64,000 bases of DNA from DATIUV01 sp049322755. Lineage in GTDB: Bacteria > Pseudomonadota > Gammaproteobacteria > Burkholderiales > UBA6910. Numbering within the stretch: the first letter of the stretch is position 1; each line of letters opens with the position of its first letter. The DNA lies in the NCBI GenBank assembly GCA_049322755.1, contig JBMOQX010000031.1, forward strand, positions 1 to 64,000. Reading direction: 5' to 3'. This document shows positions 1-7,287 of the stretch, piece after piece. The position numbers were made by a program, and so were the translations under genes. The notes under the pieces are model-generated. The model searched no databases, was not told the DNA's origin, and saw only the letters and a program-made list of their open reading frames with translations.

Positions 1-121
1 GCCAAGCTCCAAGATCGAGGCACGCGGGCACGCGAGGATGCTTCGGCATGCTGGCGCCGATCCCCATGCCCGATCCCTCGCGCACGCGATTGTCCTATGA
101 TCGTCAGGGTGGCTTGCTGTA

Positions 122-148
122 AACAGGCTTTCTACAGCCTCGTTAGCG
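122..148 (+). repeat. Cassette boundary with a small attC/attI-like hairpin
   Basis: The motif GTTAGCG at 142-148 fits the GTTRRRY core at which integron integrases cut between G and T. It is preceded by a short imperfect palindrome: AACAGGCT at 122-129 faces AGCCT-C-GTT at 136-144 with one extra base. The first bases of the following cassette (TTAGCG) are complementary to the CGCTAAC core that opens the attC at its far end (2010-2016), as expected if both came from one circular cassette. Whether the sequence left of 142 is attI, a very short attC or something else cannot be decided from the 142 bases available. Confidence 0.45.
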
Positions 149-171
149 GCGCAAGGAGACAGGGGGACTCT

Positions 172-951
172 ATGAATGAAAAAGAATTGCTTCGCAAGTT
201 TCCCAAGGGAAAGTTCTACCCCATCGTCGTAACCGAAGTAACACGCATGAGTAAGGGCAACTACTGTGTGGCAGCGTGGGATGTCCATGCACGCGCGATG
301 GTTCGCCCACTGCAAGCTTCGGGCGCAAATTGGCGGCTCGGTCCTAACCGGTCCGTGTTTAGCCCAGGAAGTATCCTTAATTGCGTTCCCACTGGTGCCC
401 GAAGGTCCGGTTACCCACACGCTACTGAGGACCTGTTGCTCGCCAGTCCTCCAGCGCTTCTGCACAAACTGGATGAACCACATTTGCATGCCCTCATTGC
501 CCCGTACGCCTTTTCTTCCGTGGTGGAACTCTTTGGTGCTGAACTCATTGACCATAAGTTCATCGAGGACGGAACTCGTTGCAGATCCCTCGGTGGTTTG
601 CGTGTGCCCAGCGCCAAGGCGCGCTTCCTAGAGGATGATTTTGGAAGATTGCGGCTCGACTTTTCAGACTCCACCAACGCCACCTATCGGCTGGCGGTGA
701 CATGCGATTGGCTTCAGCACATCTTCTCACCGTCAGACGATGATGCTGAGCCACACTTTGGCGTTTCGGAGGCCAACGAATGGATAGACGCCAATCCCAA
801 AGGTTCCGAGTTGATTCTCAGGATTGGCCTGGCACGCGGCTGGGCTGGGAAGGAAGGGCAATGGCACCCACTGCGTTGCTACGCGCAGCTGAATGGCATC
901 ATATGCCCTGAAGACAACTGGCATATATTCGCTGGCCCACCCGCTACATGA
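172..951 (+). CDS. Dual-OB-like domain protein (putative nucleic-acid binding)
   Basis: A 259-residue soluble protein. The ATG at 172 is preferred over the in-frame ATG at 97: it has a purine-rich ribosome site (AGGAGA and AGGGGG within 20 bases) and the earlier start would cross the cassette boundary at 142. The N-terminal stretch 'VTEVTRMSKGNYCVAAWD' followed by 'MVRPL' resembles proteins annotated as dual-OB domains, which open with a Thr-Arg motif, a CVA segment and a VRP/IRP segment. These are thought to bind nucleic acid and occur beside DUF488 genes, as here. No catalytic motif is recognised. The next gene starts 9 bases downstream, so the three genes of the cassette are probably cotranscribed. 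The family call is from memory of the motif pattern only. Confidence 0.5.
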   Translation: MNEKELLRKFPKGKFYPIVVTEVTRMSKGNYCVAAWDVHARAMVRPLQASGANWRLGPNRSVFSPGSILNCVPTGARRSGYPHATEDLLLASPPALLHKLDEPHLHALIAPYAFSSVVELFGAELIDHKFIEDGTRCRSLGGLRVPSAKARFLEDDFGRLRLDFSDSTNATYRLAVTCDWLQHIFSPSDDDAEPHFGVSEANEWIDANPKGSELILRIGLARGWAGKEGQWHPLRCYAQLNGIICPEDNWHIFAGPPAT

Positions 952-960
952 CCTAGACCA

Positions 961-1572
961 ATGGAACAACATACGGCATCCCTGTTTACCATCGGGCATT
1001 CGACACACCCGATTGGGGTCTTCTTGTCGCTGCTCACTAGGCACGGCATTTCGGCTGTGTGCGATGTACGTTCCAGTCCATACAGCAGAATGAATCCTCA
1101 GTTCGATAGGGAGTCCTTGAAAGCGTCACTTCGACAAGCGGGCATCGCCTACGTCTTCTTAGGGAAGGAACTTGGGGCACGATCGAATGATCCTTCGTGC
1201 TACGAATCCGGAAAGGTGCAATACGAGCGCCTGGCGAAGACCCCCGCCTTTCAAGACGGCCTTCAAAGAATTCGCGACGGGCTCAAGACCTTCCGCGTCG
1301 CGCTAATGTGCGCTGAAAAGGACCCTTTGGAGTGTCATCGGACAATACTGATTGCCAGACATCTCAGCAGCCAAGGGCTTGAAGTACAGCACATCTTGTC
1401 CAATGGCGAGTTGGAACCTCATCAAGCAGCAATGACTCGCCTCCTGAGAACTCTGAAATTGTCCGAAGACGACATGTTCAAGTCCCGATCCGATGTACTT
1501 GATGACGCGTACAGACTGCAGGCCGAGCGAATAGCGTACGTGGACGAGAATCTGAGTGGCGACGTCAGATGA
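961..1572 (+). CDS. DUF488 domain-containing protein (first copy)
   Basis: A 203-residue protein with the hallmarks of DUF488: TIGHS near the N-terminus (residues 10-14), CDVRSSPYSR around residue 34, and the C-terminal signature CAEKDPLECHR around residue 117, where the Cys and Cys-His-Arg residues are invariant in the family. The biochemical role of DUF488 is not established; conserved Cys/His/Arg residues suggest an enzyme, and family members recur in defence- or DNA-modification-like neighbourhoods. It sits 9 bases after the dual-OB-like gene and its stop overlaps the next start (ATGA, 1569-1572), so it is probably translationally coupled to the second DUF488 gene. A C-terminal extension of about 50 residues is not present in the shorter second copy. 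Confidence 0.85.
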   Translation: MEQHTASLFTIGHSTHPIGVFLSLLTRHGISAVCDVRSSPYSRMNPQFDRESLKASLRQAGIAYVFLGKELGARSNDPSCYESGKVQYERLAKTPAFQDGLQRIRDGLKTFRVALMCAEKDPLECHRTILIARHLSSQGLEVQHILSNGELEPHQAAMTRLLRTLKLSEDDMFKSRSDVLDDAYRLQAERIAYVDENLSGDVR

Positions 1573-2006
1573 AGCTATTCACAATTGGTTTCACAAAGAA
1601 ATCAGCTGAGAAGTTTTTCACGAGGCTTCGTGAAGCGGGTGTAAAGCGGATACTTGACGTCCGCCTGAACAATGTTTCACAGCTTGCCGGTTTTGCTAAA
1701 CGCGATGATCTCCGTTTTTTTTCAAGACAGCTTTGTCATGCCGACTACATGGAGTTACCCCAGTTGGCGCCGACTGAGGAGATGTTGTCGGCTTACAAGA
1801 AGCATGGCGGCGATTGGACTACATATGAGCGTGCGTTCCTTGATCTGTTGAAGGAGCGCCGTATTCAGGAGACGGTGGATAAGAACTTGCTGGATTATGG
1901 ATGCTTGCTTTGCAGCGAGGACAAGCCTCATCACTGCCATCGACGATTGGTCGCCGAGTACCTGAAGCGAGAGTGGGGCGATATTGAGATCACCCACCTC
2001 ATGTAG
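1569..2006 (+). CDS. DUF488 domain-containing protein (second copy)
   Basis: A 145-residue minimal DUF488 protein: KLFTIGFTKKSA at the N-terminus, ILDVRLNN around residue 28, and CSEDKPHHCHRRL around residue 116. It overlaps the upstream DUF488 gene by four bases and ends three bases before the attC site begins, the normal position of a cassette's last gene. The two DUF488 proteins are quite different in sequence and belong to separate subgroups (TIGHS versus TIGFT), so the pair is not a recent tandem duplication. They may act together or as a heteromer; that is inference. Confidence 0.85.
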   Translation: MKLFTIGFTKKSAEKFFTRLREAGVKRILDVRLNNVSQLAGFAKRDDLRFFSRQLCHADYMELPQLAPTEEMLSAYKKHGGDWTTYERAFLDLLKERRIQETVDKNLLDYGCLLCSEDKPHHCHRRLVAEYLKREWGDIEITHLM

Positions 2007-2009
2007 CGC

Positions 2010-2081
2010 CGCTAACAAGCGGTTCCACGCGACGGTCGTCGCGCTTCGCGCTCCGTCCGCGCGTGAACCGCGACGTTAGGC
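2010..2081 (+). repeat. attC recombination site of the first cassette
   Basis: A 72-base imperfect palindrome bounded by CGCTAAC (2010-2016) and GTTAGGC (2075-2081). The left arm AAGCGGTTCCACGCG pairs with the right arm CGCGTGAACCGCGAC, with a few unpaired bases, which is the folded single-strand form recognised by integron integrases. The hyphenated GC-rich centre forms the variable terminal structure. It lies directly behind a stop codon and directly before the next gene. The right core GTTAGGC is the commonest attC core. Confidence 0.75.
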
Positions 2082-2092
2082 CTCACGAAACC

Positions 2093-2779
2093 ATGTTTGC
2101 GCAGATGAAGTCCGTTGTCGAAGCTGTTCTCAGCGGCTTCAAGAACGCTCGAGAGTTCAAGATTCAGATCGATCGAGACAATGCCATCGAGGCGATGCTT
2201 CGCCTCTACTTCGTCCTCAAAGACTGTGTGGACGAAGGTGAGGCTTTGATAGTCGAAGCAGGAAGCAACCCATTGGCCAAGCTCAAGGCGATGTCTCTGT
2301 CCGAGGCGACCGAAACGGTCCGCCGATGGGACATGGTTCTGCGGTGCCAAGGTATCAGGCTCCGGATGCTTGAAGGAATGTTGTATGGTCAATCGCAACT
2401 TGCTGTCATCAGCCCGGAAGTTGAAGTCGCACTGAACAAGGCGATTGGATACAAGATGAACCGCACAGTGACGCTTCATGGAATCGGTGCAGGCCTGTTT
2501 CTGAGGTGCATGTTCCCGATGGAAGAGACCGAGAAGCAGAAGGCAGAGCTCATCGCATTCATGGCCGGCGAGAAGGGACGTAATGCAATCAACCTTGGCC
2601 GAATCAGGACCGAGGTTGAAGATCTCCGCAGCGCACTCGAGAGCTACAGGCAGACGGTGCAGCAACTCGCCAGCAACGCTGAGATACTGAAGCTCAGCGC
2701 AAAGGCACGGGAATCCACGCGAGCGCCTGCCGAGCCTAACCCCTCATATATGGACTCCCCCCAAGAAGGAAGGGTCTGA
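2093..2779 (+). CDS. Hypothetical cassette-borne helical protein
   Basis: A 228-residue protein of unknown function. The ATG at 2093 is used because an in-frame GTG at 2063 lies inside attC; cassette genes typically start within about 20 bases of the boundary. The predicted composition is helical, with a heptad-like stretch near residues 165-205 (EVEDLRSALESYRQTVQQL) suggesting a coiled coil. No enzyme motif, signal peptide or membrane segment is seen. The codons for the last 15 or so residues run through GCCTAAC (2733-2739), the left core expected for this cassette's own attC, and then beyond the apparent truncation near 2745. The extreme C-terminus is therefore probably chimeric. Confidence 0.6.
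   Translation: MFAQMKSVVEAVLSGFKNAREFKIQIDRDNAIEAMLRLYFVLKDCVDEGEALIVEAGSNPLAKLKAMSLSEATETVRRWDMVLRCQGIRLRMLEGMLYGQSQLAVISPEVEVALNKAIGYKMNRTVTLHGIGAGLFLRCMFPMEETEKQKAELIAFMAGEKGRNAINLGRIRTEVEDLRSALESYRQTVQQLASNAEILKLSAKARESTRAPAEPNPSYMDSPQEGRV
2733..2745 (+). other. Truncated attC start of the second cassette
   Basis: GCCTAAC followed by CCCTCA is the normal opening of an attC site, and it is complementary to the TTAGGC with which this second cassette begins (2076-2081). No matching GTTRRRY core or palindromic arm follows within the next 300 bases, and the sequence soon turns into typical GC-rich chromosome. The cassette therefore appears cut inside its attC. Confidence 0.5.
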
Positions 2780-3063
2780 GCGATTTTTCTGGCACTTCGG
2801 GAACGCCCGCAGACGTATATCCGGCATCTTGAGTGGGCGCTGTGTGGCCCGTGCCGACATGGAAGCTGCGGGCACCGGCGCGCCAATCGTTGCAACGGGC
2901 AGCGTTCGCGGCTTGCGCCGCGAGGGTGCCAGCGGAGTTATCGGCGCCGGCCGGCGCCGCGCGCCCGCTCCCGCCGAGCCGGCCGCTCGGGCCTGGTTCC
3001 GAGGCGCGCTCGTCGCTCGGTTCGACGCGGCTGCGCCCGGCGGCGCGGGCGGAAGCCGTCAGG

Positions 3064-3837
3064 TCAGTCGCTGCCCACCAGGTCGCGATAGGCGTGCCAG
3101 GTGGCGTGGCCCAGCAGCGGGAAGATGACCACCAGCGGAGCCAGCCAGGCGAGCTGGCTCAGCAGCGTCAGCGCGCCGATCACGAAGGCCCACACCGCCA
3201 TCGGCACGGGATTCTCGCGCACCACCCACAGGCTGGTCATGATGGCGGTGGCGATGTCGACGTTGCGGTCCATCAGCATCGGCAGCGACACCACCGACAG
3301 CGCGAACACCAGCGCGGCCAGCGCCCCGCCGGCCAGCATGTAGGGAACGACGAATCCCAGGTGGTCCGGCGTGAACAGCATGCCCAAGGAGAACGGACCG
3401 CCCCCAATGTTCTCGCTTCTGAGGAACAGCGCCACCAGGATCGCGGAGAGCCGCTCCCAGCTGCTGAGCGCGAAGGTCAGCAGCAACGCGAACAGTCCGA
3501 TCGACGACAGGTTCTGGCGCGCCCCTTCGAAGTATCGGCCTGCCCCTTGCGCCTCGCGGCGGCGCGAAAGCTCGTAGAAGACGATCGCCAGAAACGGGGC
3601 CACCAGCAGAAAGCCCGTGGTCAGCGCCAATCCAAGATGAGCCCGCGGCCAGGCGAACTCCATCAGGAAATAGCCGATGAGCGTGAACACGCCGCCGGTG
3701 GCCAGCGACAGCGGCCAGCTGTGCAGCAGGTCCGACCATCCTTGCCTAAGCCAGGCGAAGGGCCGGGCGGCTTCCACCCGGTGGATGGCGGGCAGGTTGA
3801 AGTTGCGGGTATGGGGTTTGATGGATAGTGTGCCCAT
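3064..3837 (-). CDS. DUF2189 family membrane protein
   Basis: A 257-residue integral membrane protein with a hydrophilic N-terminal segment (about 30 residues) followed by roughly six hydrophobic segments. The N-terminal IHRVEAARPFAWLRQGWSDL and the later SWERL region match the DUF2189 family of proteobacterial inner-membrane proteins of unknown function. The ATG at 3837 has an AAAGGAG site a few bases upstream. It stands alone, with the integron-like patch behind it and decayed sequence in front, so context gives no functional hint. Confidence 0.8.
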   Translation of the reverse strand: MGTLSIKPHTRNFNLPAIHRVEAARPFAWLRQGWSDLLHSWPLSLATGGVFTLIGYFLMEFAWPRAHLGLALTTGFLLVAPFLAIVFYELSRRREAQGAGRYFEGARQNLSSIGLFALLLTFALSSWERLSAILVALFLRSENIGGGPFSLGMLFTPDHLGFVVPYMLAGGALAALVFALSVVSLPMLMDRNVDIATAIMTSLWVVRENPVPMAVWAFVIGALTLLSQLAWLAPLVVIFPLLGHATWHAYRDLVGSD

Positions 3838-3939
3838 GGCGTACTCCTTTCTCGGGTTCGGAAGGGAGGCAACAATGCCTTAGACCGCCTTGGCGAGACC
3901 TTCGATCCCGGTTCGCCGTACGGCTGCCGCCTGCCCTGA

Positions 3940-4214
3940 ACTGATTGGGGCTGGCTGGTGTTCAGCCTCCGCGAATCGGAGCATAACTTCGAGGTGGCCA
4001 TCTACAACCTCGCGGAACACGGCGAGGGCGGCCGGGTACCGACGAGTGGGGGCCGTGGATCCGCACCTGCGAGTGCGGCAAGATGCCGGGCTTCATTCCG
4101 AAGAACAAGGAAGTCGTCGTTCCCGGTGGGCTCGAGGCGGCGATCCGCCCAGCGCTGCAGTCCATCGGCGCCGCGCCGTCGCTCTGGGACGACGAGCCCA
4201 GCGGTTCTCCCTAG
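3940..4214 (+). pseudogene. Frameshifted coding remnant, unidentified
   Basis: A protein-like reading starts after a stop at 3937-3939 (DWGWLVFSLRESEHNF), shifts frame around 4035-4044, and continues as EWGPWIRTCECGKMPGF to a stop at 4212-4214. Both halves have normal amino-acid composition and GC-rich third positions, unlike the other frames. No start codon or ribosome site is visible at the left end, so the gene is both 5'-truncated and frameshifted. I do not recognise the family; the CECGKMPGFIPKNK segment would be the best query. Confidence 0.4.
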
Positions 4215-4236
4215 AACACCGGTGGCGCGCTGACGC

Positions 4237-4959
4237 CTACGCCGCATCGATGCTCGAGAGCGCGTCCCGCGTCCCGCCCGCGCTCTGCCGCCGCCGCCAC
4301 GCCGCCGGCGGCTCGCCCATCAGCCGCTTGAACGCGCGAGTGAACGCGGCCTCCGAATCGTAGCCGACCTGCAGGGCAATGTCGACGACGTTCGACTGCG
4401 TGGTACGCAGCAGCCCCGCTGCGATCTGCATGCGCCAGTTGGCGAGGTACTGCATGGGCGGCTGCCCCACCAGATCGACAAAGCGCTCGTGCAGCGCGGA
4501 GCGCGACAGCCCCACCTCGCTCCCCAGCGCGTCCACCGTCCAATCGCGCGCTGGGTTCTCGTGCAGCAGCGTCAACGCACGGCCGACGAAGCGGTCGCGC
4601 AGGCCGGCGAGCCAGCCGGTCGCCTCCGGCGGCAGGTCTTCCAGGTAACGGCGCACGCCGTCGACGAACATCATCTCGGACAGCCGCTCCAGCACCGCGT
4701 CGCCCCCGGGGCGCCGCTCGCGGGTCTCGCTCACCGCCTGCTCCATCACGCAGCTCACCCACGCGCCCATCTTCCCCGCCGACAGGTGCAGCAGGTGCGG
4801 CAGCGCGTTGACGAGGGGGTTGAATGGCCTGAGGTCGCAGCCTAGGAAACCGCAGACGAGAACGGTGTCGGCCTCCTCCACCGGCAGGAACGCGCCCGGC
4901 TCCAGCACGCTCGTCGGCGCGTACGTGCCGCCGCCGAAAGGGCTGCAGAGCCCCGTGCT
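4237..4959 (-). pseudogene. AraC-family regulator, 5'-truncated
   Basis: The frame encodes the second part of a cupin_6-type AraC/XylS regulator: the end of the sensor domain (FGGGTYAP, LVCGFLGCDLRPFNPL) and a complete C-terminal double helix-turn-helix (LGSEVGLSRSALHERF and VVDIALQVGYDSEAAFTRAFKR). Intact relatives are about 300 residues; here the frame is stopped at 4960-4962, leaving about 240 codons and no proper start. A GTG at 4908 could initiate a 223-residue protein, but it would lack most of the sensor domain. The break point is shared with the truncated methyltransferase that faces away from it. Confidence 0.75.
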
Positions 4960-4963
4960 TTAG

Positions 4964-5245
4964 GGCACCGAGCCGCACATCGTCGAGCTGTTCGGCCCCC
5001 ATGCGGAGCGCATCCGGTGCGAACGGAAGATGTTCAACTTCCGGTTCCGATCCGCCGAGCACTGGCTGCAGGTCTTCCGCGACTACTACGGGCCGACGCA
5101 CCGCGCGTTCGCCGCGCTCGAAGCGCCCAACCAGGAGCAGCTCGCACGCGACATCACGACTCTGCTGGAGGAGATGAACGTCGGCGGGGCGGCGTCGCTG
5201 GTGGTGCCCGGCGAATACCTCGAAGTCGTGATCGAAAAGCGCTGA
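4964..5245 (+). pseudogene. Class I SAM methyltransferase, 3' fragment
   Basis: About 93 codons follow an in-frame TAG (4961-4963). The content is the characteristic C-terminal region of a class I SAM-dependent methyltransferase: WLQVFRDYYGPTHRAF, LLEEMNVGG, and the ending LVVPGEYLEVVIEKR. The SAM-binding Rossmann part is absent. The fragment starts exactly where the divergent AraC gene is also broken, so both genes appear to have lost their facing 5' ends in one deletion. Confidence 0.75.
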
Positions 5246-5365
5246 AGCCGGGACAGGGGCGGACCAGCGCCGCCCCCGCTCCCCCGGCGCTCGCCGGCAG
5301 CGCTGGCAATCCACGGCTGCGCCGGCGGGCTCGGGCAACGCGGGCTTGCGTGCTAACATTTCCCC

Positions 5366-5884
5366 ATGCATCCCGCGACCCCGCATCCGATCCTGCGCTT
5401 CCTGGCGTTCTGGGGCGTGAACACGCTCTCGCTCTGGGTCGCCGACCAGATCTTCGATGGCGTGCGCTTCGACGACGTCGGCACGCTGTTCGCCTCCGGC
5501 CTGCTGCTGGGGGTGATCAACACGTTCCTGAAGCCGGTGCTGCTGATTCTCACGCTGCCGGCCACCATCCTCACGCTGGGGCTGATGCTGCCGATCCTGA
5601 ACGGCCTGCTCCTGCTGCTGGTGGCGTGGCTGGTGCCGGGCTTTCATGTGCAGGGTTTCTGGTATGGCGTGCTGGTGGCGCTGTTCGTGTCGCTGTTCAG
5701 CGTGTTCCTGAACACGCTGCTGGGGCCCTACGGCGGCCGCCATCCGGCGCGGGTCACCGCCACCGTGCACGTGGGCGGCCGCGGCCGGACCTACGAGGCG
5801 GGCACCGGCCGCACCTACGATGCCGGGCGCGGCCGCACCTACGACGCCGAAGAGGTGCGGGAGATCGAGGACCGGCGCGATTAG
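5366..5884 (+). CDS. Phage-holin-like (PF04020-type) membrane protein with a repeat tail
   Basis: A 172-residue protein. Residues 1-115 hold four hydrophobic helices and match the Phage_holin_4_2 family of small bacterial membrane proteins (LRFLAFWGVNTLSLWVADQIFDGV, then INTFLKPVLLILTLPATILTLG in pieces). In this family the 'holin' label does not imply phage origin. The C-terminal 45 residues are unusual: a polar tail built from a repeated G-R-T-Y-D/E-A unit (GRTYDAGRGRTYDA) ending in an acidic stretch. There is no clear Shine-Dalgarno sequence before the ATG at 5366. It lies alone between the decayed AraC/methyltransferase patch and the cation exchanger gene. Confidence 0.8.
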   Translation: MHPATPHPILRFLAFWGVNTLSLWVADQIFDGVRFDDVGTLFASGLLLGVINTFLKPVLLILTLPATILTLGLMLPILNGLLLLLVAWLVPGFHVQGFWYGVLVALFVSLFSVFLNTLLGPYGGRHPARVTATVHVGGRGRTYEAGTGRTYDAGRGRTYDAEEVREIEDRRD

Positions 5885-6128
5885 CGTCGCTGCGCCCGCG
5901 CTTCGAGGAGCGCTGGCCGCTTTGGCCGGGCGGGCGATCCGGGAGCCCGACCGTCGCCCGGGTCGCGCGAGGCCAGGTATTCGCGTCGGCTTGAACGCTC
6001 GCTTGCGTGGCACAGGACGCGCGATGCCGGGACCGTTCCATTCCGGCTGCCCCGGTCTGCGCGGCCGCTATTGGTCCGTGGGTTGTCCGTGATCCGACCG
6101 ATCCCGTCCGTGACCGTCGCCTGACCGG

Positions 6129-7145
6129 ATGCTCGACTCGCTCAACGCCAGCATCGCCGTTTTCGCCGCCGCTGCGGTCGTGATCGCGGTGGCCGGAACG
6201 TTTCTCGCCCGGGCGGCGGACGAGCTCGCCGACCGGACCGGCCTCGGCGAGGCCCTGATCGGCACCTTCCTGCTCGCCGGCGCGACCTCGCTGCCGGATT
6301 TCGCCGCGACGCTGAGCGCGGCGGTGGACGGGCGCGGCGAACTCGCGATGAGCAACGTCATGGGGAGCATGGCGGCGAACCTCGCCTTCCTCGTGCTCGG
6401 CGATCTGGTCTACCGAAAAGCCAATCTCGAGCACGCGGCCGCTTCGGTGCCCAACCTCATGCAGGCCGTGCTGCTGGTGGCGCTGCTGGCGATACCGCTG
6501 ATCGCCATGGCCGTGCCCGACGCCAGCCTGGGGGGTGTGCACCCGGCGACGCCGCTGATCGTCGTGGGCTACGTGCTCGGACTTCGCCTGGTGCGTGGCG
6601 CGCAGGCCAGGCCGATGTGGTTTCCCCGGAAAACGCGGCAGACGGTGGAGGACCGGCCGGCGCCGGGGCGGCGCGGCGGGCTGCTGGCGGCGTGGGCCAA
6701 GTTCGGCGCGCTGACGACCGTCACCGCGGTCTCGGGCTGGTGGGTCATGGAGACGGCGAAGGGCGTTACCGACCACACGGCACTGTCCGACGGCGTCGCC
6801 GGCGGCCTGTTCACCGCCCTGGCCACGTCCTCGCCGGAGCTCGTCACCACCATCGCGGCGATCCGCCAAGGGGCGCTGACGCTGGCAGTGAGCAACATCG
6901 TCGGCACCAACAGCTTCAACGTCCTGGTTATCGCCGCCGCCGACCTGGGCTATCCGGGCTCGATCTACGCGGACATCTCGTCGATGCAGCTCATCTGGGG
7001 GCTGGTGACCATCCTGATGACCGCCATCCTGCTGCTGGGCATGCTGCGGCGGGAAACCTACGGCATCGGCCGCATCGGCTTCGAGAGTTTTCTGGTCTTG
7101 GCGGTCTATGCCGCGACGCTTGCCGCGGTGGTGACGATGGGGTGA
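6129..7145 (+). CDS. Sodium/calcium exchanger family membrane protein
   Basis: A 338-residue integral membrane protein with about ten hydrophobic segments in two inverted halves. Each half carries the alpha-repeat signature of the Ca2+/cation antiporter family: GATSLPDF at residues 51-58, and ATSSPELV near residue 226, with the acidic residue that coordinates the ion. It probably exchanges Na+ or H+ against Ca2+ across the inner membrane. The central cytoplasmic loop (around residues 150-180) is short, as in bacterial members. The ATG at 6129 has no strong ribosome site. Neighbouring genes do not suggest a specific operon. Confidence 0.88.
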   Translation: MLDSLNASIAVFAAAAVVIAVAGTFLARAADELADRTGLGEALIGTFLLAGATSLPDFAATLSAAVDGRGELAMSNVMGSMAANLAFLVLGDLVYRKANLEHAAASVPNLMQAVLLVALLAIPLIAMAVPDASLGGVHPATPLIVVGYVLGLRLVRGAQARPMWFPRKTRQTVEDRPAPGRRGGLLAAWAKFGALTTVTAVSGWWVMETAKGVTDHTALSDGVAGGLFTALATSSPELVTTIAAIRQGALTLAVSNIVGTNSFNVLVIAAADLGYPGSIYADISSMQLIWGLVTILMTAILLLGMLRRETYGIGRIGFESFLVLAVYAATLAAVVTMG

Positions 7146-7287
7146 TCGAATTGCCGGTCACGGCCGCCTTGCGATCTGCGTCCGGACTGCGCCGGTTCGC
7201 GGCAGATGCCGAAAGCATCCGCATACAATGGCAACGCGCCGTCAGTTTCCTCCGGAGGCTGCGGAATTCCATGAAAGGAGTCGATCG

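Larger units (their letters stand above)
143..2075 (+). mobile_element. Integron gene cassette with three genes
   Basis: The segment runs from the T of GTTAGCG (142-148) to the G of GTTAGGC (2075-2081) and carries three tightly packed genes on one strand, a short leader and a terminal attC. No promoter is evident inside, as usual for cassettes. Base composition is clearly less GC-rich than the rest of the window, supporting foreign origin. Most cassettes carry one gene, so a three-gene cassette of 1.9 kb is large. No integrase gene lies within the window, so the array could belong to an integron to the left or be an integrase-less attC cluster. Confidence 0.6.

Noticed and set aside
1..142. 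A possible attI site or integrase promoter left of the first cassette
   Set aside because: Only 142 bases are available; no integrase coding sequence or second integrase binding pattern can be confirmed, so only the boundary itself is reported.
5366..5884. The holin-like gene as evidence for a prophage
   Set aside because: This membrane family is widespread on bacterial chromosomes and no phage structural, integrase or lysis gene lies nearby.
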